NCBI GenBank assembly: GCA_963831605.1
Contig: CAWHQR010000005.1
Span: forward strand, 1 to 64,000
Length of the DNA: 64,000 nucleotides
Direction of reading: 5' to 3'
Origin: DASUPK01 sp963831605
Lineage (GTDB): Bacteria > Actinomycetota > Thermoleophilia > Solirubrobacterales > 70-9
The notes under the pieces were generated by a model that was not told the DNA's origin, did not search any database, and saw only the letters and a program-made list of their open reading frames with translations. This document shows positions 58,340 to 64,000 of this stretch, piece by piece. A program made the position numbers and the translations under genes. How positions within the stretch are numbered: the first letter of the stretch is position 1; every line of letters starts with the position of its first letter.

Positions 58340-60309
58340 GCCTGGCCGGTGCGGGCCAGCTCCTCCGCCAGCCTGGTGATCATCGCATCGAGCTCGGGGT
58401 CGTCGGGCTCCCAATCCGAGCAGAGGGACTCGAGGCCACGTCGCCGGGCGTTGTTGAGGTCGAACCGGATCGTCACCCCCTTGGGGCTCAGCCGCGCCGG
58501 CGGGTCTAAGCCCTCGACCAATCCCTTGTCGCTGAGTTGCACGAGCGCCTGCCGCAGAAGCGCGGTGTCCGCGGGGTCGCGGGCCTCGATCGCGTCCGCG
58601 GGGATCGCTCCGTCCTCGGCCCGTCCGAGCAGCCACCCCTCAGCGGGAGTCAGATCGGCCTCCGCCTCAGCGATCACCCCCTCGATGAAACGCCGGGTCC
58701 GCTCACGGCCCACGGCGCGGCTCAGCTCACGCGTGATCTCACCGAGTGAGTCCGTTTCCTGGGGCGGTGGGAAGGCGTCACCCACGTCGCGGTCCTCGAT
58801 CGTCTTGCGGAGCGGCCGCTCCTCCAAGGTCCACGACAGCAGAAAGGCGACGCCCACCACGACGGCCGCGATCACGAACACGGTGGAGAGGGAATCGGTG
58901 AAGGAGTGCACGAAGCCGTCGTGGAGCGCGGGAGGCAGGGACGAGACCTGGGAAGGATTGATCTGGCCTGAGGTGAGGTTCGAGGTGGCCGGCGCACCGG
59001 CCGGCAGCTGTGAGGCGAGCTCGTGCGCGAGCCGGTTGGAGAAGATCGCACCGAGGATCGCCGTCCCCAGCGATCCGCCGATCGAGCGAAAGAGGGTCGC
59101 GGAGGAGGTCGCGATGCCCAGCTGCGAATAGGGAACCGAGTTCTGGACCGCGAGGATCAGCACCTGCATCACAAAGCCCAGGCCAAGCCCGAGGACGAGC
59201 ATGTAGAACGCGGCCTCGAGCGAGCCGGTCTGCGGATCCAGGCCCGAGAGGAGGTACAGACCGACCGCGCTGATCGCGGTGCCGATGATGGGAAAGACCT
59301 TGTAGCGCCCGGTCCGCGAGATCACCTGGCCCGAGCCGATCGAGGTCGCGAGCAACCCGGCCATGAGCGGGACGAGCTGGAGGCCGGAAGCGGTCGGGCT
59401 GAGGCCACGGACGATCTGCTGGAAGAGGGGCAGGTAGGTGAGTGCGCCGAACAGTGCGAACCCGACGACGAAGCCGATCATGCCCGTGACCACGAAGACG
59501 CGGTTGCGAAAGAGCTCGAGCGGAAGAACCGGCTCGGGGGCCCGATGCTCGACCAGGATGAATGCTGCGAGTGCCAGCGCGGCGAGCGCCCCGAGGCCGA
59601 TGGTGAACGCGGAGTCCCATGCATAGGTCGTGCCGCCGAGGGTGGTCAGCAGCACCAGGGACGCGAGGCAGACGCCCAGCAGAACGGTGCCCAGGTAGTC
59701 GACGCGGTGCTCCTTGCGTTCGCGGACGCTCGGCAGTGCGACCGCGAGAACCGCGAAGGCCAGGGCTCCCAGCGGGATGTTGATGTAGAAGATCCAGCGC
59801 CAGCTCGTGTGGGTGGTGAAGAACCCGCCGATCAGCGGTCCCGCCACGCTGGCCACGCCGAAGACGGCGCCGAAGAGCCCGAGGTAGCGGCCGCGCTCAC
59901 GCGGCGAGACCACGTCCCCGACCGCCGCCTGGGCGCTGACCAGCAAGCCCCCGCCGCCCAGGCCCTGGATTGCCCGAAAGGCGATCAGCTCGGTCATACC
60001 CTGTGCCTGTCCGCAGAGTCCCGAACCGACCAGAAAAAGAACCAGCGCTCCCTGCAGAACGATCTTGCGGCCGTAGAGATCGCCGAGCTTCCCGTAAAGC
60101 GGAGTGACGATCGTGATTGCGAGCAGGTAGGACGTGACGACCCAGGAGAGGTGGTTGAGACCCCCGAGGTCGCCGACGATCGTCGGCAGGGCGGTCGAGA
60201 CGATCGTCTGGTCGAGCGCCGCCAGCAGCATCGTCAGCATCAGCGCCCCTATGACGATCAGGACGCGGCGTCTCGGTGGCGCCTCCGGGATCGTGGGAGA
60301 AGCAGCCAC
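58336..60309 (-). CDS. DHA2-family MFS transporter with C-terminal soluble domain
   Basis: This 657-residue protein has 14 helices with MLLAALDQTIVSTALPTIVG (helix 1 motif), GKLGDLYGRKIVLQGALVLF (motif A) and a family-typical GLGGGGLLVSAQAAVGDVV. After the last helix (about residue 495) come some 150 soluble residues: a charged helix (EITRELSRAVGRERTRRFIE) and a part resembling a winged helix (LTPAEGWLLGRAEDGAIPAD and QALVQLSDKGLVEGLD). The tail may sense a drug or regulate transport. GTG 60309 is chosen because TACGCT ends 7 bases before it. It overlaps the HAD stop by 4 bases. Confidence 0.88.
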   Translation of the reverse strand: MAASPTIPEAPPRRRVLIVIGALMLTMLLAALDQTIVSTALPTIVGDLGGLNHLSWVVTSYLLAITIVTPLYGKLGDLYGRKIVLQGALVLFLVGSGLCGQAQGMTELIAFRAIQGLGGGGLLVSAQAAVGDVVSPRERGRYLGLFGAVFGVASVAGPLIGGFFTTHTSWRWIFYINIPLGALAFAVLAVALPSVRERKEHRVDYLGTVLLGVCLASLVLLTTLGGTTYAWDSAFTIGLGALAALALAAFILVEHRAPEPVLPLELFRNRVFVVTGMIGFVVGFALFGALTYLPLFQQIVRGLSPTASGLQLVPLMAGLLATSIGSGQVISRTGRYKVFPIIGTAISAVGLYLLSGLDPQTGSLEAAFYMLVLGLGLGFVMQVLILAVQNSVPYSQLGIATSSATLFRSIGGSLGTAILGAIFSNRLAHELASQLPAGAPATSNLTSGQINPSQVSSLPPALHDGFVHSFTDSLSTVFVIAAVVVGVAFLLSWTLEERPLRKTIEDRDVGDAFPPPQETDSLGEITRELSRAVGRERTRRFIEGVIAEAEADLTPAEGWLLGRAEDGAIPADAIEARDPADTALLRQALVQLSDKGLVEGLDPPARLSPKGVTIRFDLNNARRRGLESLCSDWEPDDPELDAMITRLAEELARTGQA

Positions 60310-60316
60310 GTTCCGA

Positions 60317-60322
60317 AGCGTA
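60317..60322 (-). promoter_or_regulatory. Candidate -10 element for the DHA2 transporter at 58.3-60.3 kb
   Basis: TACGCT on the minus strand ends 7 bases before GTG 60309. Confidence 0.35.
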
Positions 60323-60332
60323 CGGAACGGAG

Positions 60333-61172
60333 CTAGCTGCCCGCGGCGATCAGGGCGACTCCCACCAGGGCGAGGACTACGCCCGCCCATTGGATCCGCG
60401 CCAGGCGCTCACCGAGCACTCCATGCGCGAGCGCGATGGTGAACGCCGGGTACATGGAGCCACCGACCGCGATCACGGGAAGCACCCCCTTGGTCGAGGC
60501 CACGGCGAAGAGCGTGGTGGCGAGCACATCGAAGAACCCGATCGTGAGCAGGACCGCGATCGAGCCGGACACCGCTGCAAGGCGAGGCCTTGAAATCAGC
60601 ACCGCGATCGCCACGGTGATCACTCCCCCGATGCGAACGGCGAGGACCGCCCAGCCGGGACGGTCCGGGGACGCGATGTCCAGCCCGGTGAAGAAGATTC
60701 CGAACCCGAGGCCGGCGACGATCGCCAGGATGATCGAGCGGCGGGCGATCCCGGCGTGCTCGGGATGCTCCTCGTAGCCGAGAATCACAACGCCGGCGAT
60801 TGCCGGGACGAGGCCGATGAGCTGTATCGCCGCGGGGGCGTCTCCCCTGGCCAGTCCGACGGCCACCGGCACGACCACTCCGAGGGACGCGATCGGGGCG
60901 ACGACACTGACGGTGCCCATCGCCATCGCCGTGTAAAAAGCCCAGAGGCCGCCCAGCGAAGCCGCCCCGGCGAGCGCGGCGATCCCGAGCTTGTCCGCGG
61001 GGATCGGATCCGCCCCGAAGACCACGATCACCAGCGCGATCAGCACGAGCCCGGCCGGCTGGGAGACGGCCAGCACGGCGAGGACCGGCAGGCGCCGGCT
61101 CGTCAGGCCTCCCAGGAAGTCGGAGACTCCCCAGGAGAAGGCGGAGGCGAGGCTGATCGCGAACGCGAGCAA
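60333..61172 (-). CDS. EamA/DMT-family transporter
   Basis: The protein (279 residues) has ten helices in two EamA repeats. The N-terminal SLASAFSWGVSDFLGGLTSR and the second-half AVGGSMYPAFTIALAHGVLG and ALVGVALIAAGS are typical. Members export amino acids or other small metabolites; the substrate is unknown. The start is a TTG at 61172. It lies upstream of the DHA2 gene on the same strand with 23 bases between. Confidence 0.87.
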   Translation of the reverse strand: MLAFAISLASAFSWGVSDFLGGLTSRRLPVLAVLAVSQPAGLVLIALVIVVFGADPIPADKLGIAALAGAASLGGLWAFYTAMAMGTVSVVAPIASLGVVVPVAVGLARGDAPAAIQLIGLVPAIAGVVILGYEEHPEHAGIARRSIILAIVAGLGFGIFFTGLDIASPDRPGWAVLAVRIGGVITVAIAVLISRPRLAAVSGSIAVLLTIGFFDVLATTLFAVASTKGVLPVIAVGGSMYPAFTIALAHGVLGERLARIQWAGVVLALVGVALIAAGS

Positions 61173-61202
61173 CCCGATTGAGTCTTACGGCTTCGCGATC
61201 AC

Positions 61203-61218
61203 GCGGCCCGGTGGCCGC
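61203..61218 (-). terminator. Short hairpin next to a stop codon
   Basis: GCGGCC-cggt-GGCCGC (6-bp stem) directly follows the TAA of the gene at 61219-61758 on the minus strand. No T run follows, so termination is uncertain. Confidence 0.35.
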
Positions 61219-61758
61219 TTACTTGCCGCCGAGCAGGCCGTTGACGGTGTTGTTGACGCCGCCCACAACGTTGTTGACCGTCCCGTTGACGATGTCGGTC
61301 GCGCCGCCCACGGCTCCGCCGACGGCTCCGCCCGAGCCACCGCCGGGCAGGCTGATCTGCGGGGTGGTCGGCGTGTTGAGCGTCGGCGTCTGGGTCCCGC
61401 TCGAGGAGCCGCTGGACCCGCTGGTGTCGGTGGATCCGCTCGGGCTCGTGATGCCTGTCGAACCGCCGCCTTGGCCGCCGGCCGAATTGCCCTGGCCGGA
61501 CGCGGAGCCAGTCGACGCGGTCTGCCTGCTGGCGAGGGCGACGACCGCCCGGTTCAGCCTGGTCGGCCCGGTCTGGGCCGAGGCGGGCACGGAATCCGGG
61601 CCGCTCGTCACCGAGGACAGCCCGCCGGCCACCCCCGCGAAGCCGCTGCCGAAGCCGATCAGCGCAGCCACGGCCACGGGAACCGCGAAGAGCGCGGCTC
61701 CGGCCAGTCCGCGCGCCACAATCCTGCGGCGCCACCAGGCAAGTAATCCTTTACCCAT
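61219..61758 (-). CDS. Low-complexity secreted or membrane-anchored protein
   Basis: The protein (179 residues) has a basic leader and one hydrophobic helix (GLAGAALFAVPVAVAALIGF), then Ser/Gly/Thr-rich low-complexity sequence and a C-terminal repeat of Gly-Val-Asn units (DIVNGTVNNVVGGVNNTVNG). It is probably surface-exposed. I do not recognise it. AAGGGGA lies about 6 bases before the ATG, so this gene has a leader, unlike many neighbours. It is divergent from the histidine kinase. Confidence 0.6.
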   Translation of the reverse strand: MGKGLLAWWRRRIVARGLAGAALFAVPVAVAALIGFGSGFAGVAGGLSSVTSGPDSVPASAQTGPTRLNRAVVALASRQTASTGSASGQGNSAGGQGGGSTGITSPSGSTDTSGSSGSSSGTQTPTLNTPTTPQISLPGGGSGGAVGGAVGGATDIVNGTVNNVVGGVNNTVNGLLGGK

Positions 61759-61808
61759 GAGATCCCCTTGGCCGTAGTGTACGCAAAGACGGGATCTCCA
61801 TAAAACAG

Positions 61809-63320
61809 ATGAGCTTCAACCCCTCACTAACTGCACGGCTGCGGATCGGATTCCTGGTTCTGTTCGCGCTGCTGCTCGTCGTCTCCCTGCTGGGCGTGGG
61901 CAGGCTGTTCCAGATCCGGGTCAATTACGAGAACGACATCACCCGGTACTTCCAGCTCGAGTTGCAGAGCGAGCGGCTGCGCTCGGCATTCATCCTCGAG
62001 CAGGCGGCGGTCAGGCCGGCCACGGCGCACCAGAGGCCCAGCCAGGCCGAGCTCGACCAGGCGGCCGCGAGCTTCACGGCCGCCGCCGGCGAGGCCCGCA
62101 AGGAAACCGATGGCGATCCCGTTCTGACGGCCAAGCTGAACAAGCTGGTCGTGACCGAGGCCGCCTGGCGAAAAACCGTCGCCGAGCCGCTGATCCACGA
62201 GAAGGTGCCTCCCCCACCCGTTGATCGCCGGCTCACCTCGGCGGTCACCAACAGCGGCGAGGAGCTCGCGAACGAGACGCGAGCCGCGCGGGACGCAGCG
62301 CGCGAGAAGGCCCGCACTGACACCCGGAACACGACCATCCTGGTCGCGGCCGGCCTCGCCGGCGCGCTGCTCGCCGCCCTCATCCTCTTCTCGGGCCTGA
62401 TCAACTCGATGCGTGCTCCGCTGGGCCGCCTGGTCGAGGGCGCCAGGCGCCTCGCCGGCGGAGACCTGCGCACGCGTGTGGAGGTGGGCGGCCCCGTCGA
62501 GATCGCGACCCTGGGACGGGCCTTCAACGAGATGGCGAACTCACTCGAGCGAGACGCCCGGGAGCGCGACCGCGTCGAGCAGATGAAGGACGACTTCGTG
62601 CTCACCGTCTCGCATGAGCTGCGCACGCCGGTGACCGTGGTGAAGGGGTTCGCGGAGATGCTCACCGCCCAGCGCAAGTCCCTCAACTCCCGCCAGTTCG
62701 AGGCCGCCGAGGTGATCGCCGAGAGCGCCGGCCAGCTTCAGAAGATGATCAACGACCTCCTCGACCTGGCCCGCAGCGACGCGGGCAAGCTCAGGATCGA
62801 GCCCGAGCCCACCCCCGTTCGCCCCCTGGCGCAACGGATCGGACGGCAGATGCGGCCGAACTTCGAGGGCAAGGACCAGAGCTTCACTGTCAGCGTCGAG
62901 AAGGACCTGCCCGACATCCAGGCGGACGCCGGACGGATCGGTCAGGTGCTCGCCAACCTGCTGACGAACGCGAACAAGTACGCCCCGGAGGGCTCCCAGG
63001 TCCAGCTCGCGGCCACCCAGGCCGGCGACGAGGTCGAGTTCGCCGTCTCCGACACCGGCCCGGGCCTCGACGAGGACCAGCTGGACCACGTCTTCGACCG
63101 CTTCTGGCGCGCGGACAGCAGCGAGTCGCAGTCGGTCGGCGGCACCGGCCTGGGGCTGGCGATAGCCAAGTCGCTGGTCGAGCTGCACGGTGGCGCGATC
63201 TCCGCAGCCTCGTCTCCGGGCGAGGGCGCTACCTTTCGCTTCGTGCTGCCGATCGCCAAGGATGGCCGACCGACGCAGGAGACCCCCGCGGACAGGACGA
63301 AGGCGGGGGCCGCCGGTTGA
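61809..63320 (+). CDS. Sensor histidine kinase with HAMP domain
   Basis: The protein (503 residues) has a helix near residue 15 (GFLVLFALLLVVSLLGVGRL), an extracytoplasmic helical sensor (about 40-175), a second helix (VAAGLAGALLAALILFSGL), a HAMP linker and a HisKA/HATPase core. The H box is VSHELRTP (His near residue 268), the N box LTNANKYAPEG, G1 DTGPGLDED and G2 GGTGLGLAIAKSLVELHGG. It autophosphorylates on His and passes the phosphate to a regulator, most likely the receiver protein that overlaps its 3' end by 4 bases. The signal is unknown. Confidence 0.93.
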   Translation: MSFNPSLTARLRIGFLVLFALLLVVSLLGVGRLFQIRVNYENDITRYFQLELQSERLRSAFILEQAAVRPATAHQRPSQAELDQAAASFTAAAGEARKETDGDPVLTAKLNKLVVTEAAWRKTVAEPLIHEKVPPPPVDRRLTSAVTNSGEELANETRAARDAAREKARTDTRNTTILVAAGLAGALLAALILFSGLINSMRAPLGRLVEGARRLAGGDLRTRVEVGGPVEIATLGRAFNEMANSLERDARERDRVEQMKDDFVLTVSHELRTPVTVVKGFAEMLTAQRKSLNSRQFEAAEVIAESAGQLQKMINDLLDLARSDAGKLRIEPEPTPVRPLAQRIGRQMRPNFEGKDQSFTVSVEKDLPDIQADAGRIGQVLANLLTNANKYAPEGSQVQLAATQAGDEVEFAVSDTGPGLDEDQLDHVFDRFWRADSSESQSVGGTGLGLAIAKSLVELHGGAISAASSPGEGATFRFVLPIAKDGRPTQETPADRTKAGAAG

Positions 63321-63691
63321 CCCGACTGCTGGTCGCCGATGATTCGGAGACCGTGCTGCTCATGCTCCAGCGCCGCCTGGAGATGGAGGGCTACGAGGTC
63401 GTCACCGCCACCGACGGGGTCGAGGCGCTCGACCGCCTTCGGGAGCTCGGGTCGAGGGAGCCGGACGTGATCCTGCTCGACGCGATGATGCCCAACAAGT
63501 CGGGCACCGAGGTTCTCGAGGAGATCCGCGGGAGGGGCTCGGAGATCCCGGTCGTGATGATCTCCGCCCACCTGGACGCACAGGAGCCCGAGCGGATGCG
63601 CAAGCTCGGCGCGACGGACGTCGTGCCGAAGCCGTTCGAGTGGGAGGACCTGATCGGCGTGATCGAGGAACTCGCCAACGGCGGCACCTAG
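63317..63691 (+). CDS. Single-domain response regulator
   Basis: A 124-residue receiver with DD in LLVADDSETV, the phosphoacceptor Asp in VILLDAMMPNKSG (near residue 54), Ser in VVMISAH at the switch position and Lys in VVPKPFEW. There is no output domain, so it acts through protein contacts (CheY/Spo0F style) or as a phosphate relay. The TTG start at 63317 overlaps the kinase stop, so the two are translationally coupled. It is 5 bases from the stop of the convergent helicase gene. Confidence 0.93.
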   Translation: MTRLLVADDSETVLLMLQRRLEMEGYEVVTATDGVEALDRLRELGSREPDVILLDAMMPNKSGTEVLEEIRGRGSEIPVVMISAHLDAQEPERMRKLGATDVVPKPFEWEDLIGVIEELANGGT

Positions 63692-63696
63692 CGCGT

Positions 63697-64000
63697 CTAG
63701 CTGCGGGCGATCTCCATCCGGATCTGCTTGCCCTTGAGCTTCGTACCGTCGAGGTACTCGACCGCCCTCTCGGCCTGATCGGCCGCGACCTCAACGAACG
63801 AGAAGCGGTCGAGAACACGGATCGAGTGGATCGCCTCCTTCGGGAGGACGGCGCCCTCGGTCAGCGCCCAGTTCAGGTCCTCCTCGGTGAGCCCCCCGCT
63901 CTTGCCTCGGTTGACGAACAGCTTGACGCTGCCGTTGGCCGGCTTGGGCGGCGGGCCCTCCCGCCGACGCGGGGCCGGAGCGTGCTCGAGCCGCTCCTCC
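63697..64000 (-). CDS. DEAD-box RNA helicase, C-terminal part (window edge)
   Basis: On the minus strand an open frame enters from the window edge and ends at TAG 63697. It encodes a basic Pro/Arg-rich linker and a complete DbpA/CsdA-type RNA-binding domain: VKLFVNRGKSGGLTEEDLNW, then VLPKEAIHSIRVLDRFSFVE and LDGTKLKGKQIRMEIA. This domain ends cold-shock and ribosome-assembly DEAD-box helicases and binds structured rRNA. The helicase core lies beyond the window. No start codon is inside the window, so the coding assignment rests on the domain alone. Confidence 0.88.
   Translation of the reverse strand, partial: EERLEHAPAPRRREGPPPKPANGSVKLFVNRGKSGGLTEEDLNWALTEGAVLPKEAIHSIRVLDRFSFVEVAADQAERAVEYLDGTKLKGKQIRMEIARS

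Overview
The window is GC-rich bacterial chromosome. Gene content points to an actinobacterium, most likely class Thermoleophilia (Solirubrobacterales/Gaiellales-like): a complete nuoA-N operon, an F420-type nitroreductase homologue, a double-length ThyX-like protein, tandem L,D-transpeptidases, an HxlR-SCP2 fusion and many GTG/TTG starts. The assignment is inferred from gene content and base composition, not from a marker gene. No phage, insertion sequence, CRISPR array or rRNA was seen.

Layout. 0-5 kb: tRNA-Arg, a PlsC-type acyltransferase behind a broken small gene, a broken membrane-protein gene, an FMN-dependent alpha-hydroxyacid dehydrogenase with a damaged start, two tandem L,D-transpeptidases and tRNA-Ser(GCT). 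5-9.4 kb: a DSD1/alanine-racemase-like PLP enzyme, a GGDEF/EAL protein, a deazaflavin-dependent reductase and tRNA-Ser(TGA). 9.4-17.8 kb: two secreted proteins, a thioesterase, MsrB, a cytochrome c - serS - NarL-type regulator group, a flavin reductase, a divergent HxlR-SCP2/VOC pair and a membrane protein. 17.9-32.8 kb: the 14-subunit NADH:quinone oxidoreductase operon in the order A-N, mostly with overlapping start and stop codons; nuoG and nuoN are interrupted by frameshifts. 32.8-46.5 kb: transporters, the ThyX-like tandem protein, a sortase-type cupredoxin, a saccharopine dehydrogenase-like oxidoreductase, an SDR/alpha-beta hydrolase group, a TadE-like protein, a Kelch-repeat protein and a 38-residue membrane peptide. 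46.5-53.3 kb: a minus-strand membrane/dehalogenase group facing a plus-strand sulfotransferase - RibD-like reductase - acyl-CoA dehydrogenase series. 53.3-64 kb: a ribbon-helix-helix-like protein beside 21-bp repeats, a divergent MarR/DHA2 transporter pair around a 26-bp near-palindrome, an MBL hydrolase, an APH/HAD pair whose start codons overlap, a DHA2 transporter with a soluble tail, an EamA exporter, a histidine kinase/receiver pair and the 3' end of a DEAD-box helicase gene.

Two patterns run through the window. First, many genes that begin a transcription unit have a TAnnnT hexamer ending 6-9 bases before the start codon and no Shine-Dalgarno sequence, which suggests widespread leaderless transcription; I used this to choose several starts. 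Second, frameshifts cluster in a few places (about 1.0-2.1, 10.75, 24.2-25.2 and 31.4-31.8 kb), including inside nuoG and nuoN while neighbouring subunit genes are intact, so assembly or sequencing indels are more likely than gene decay.
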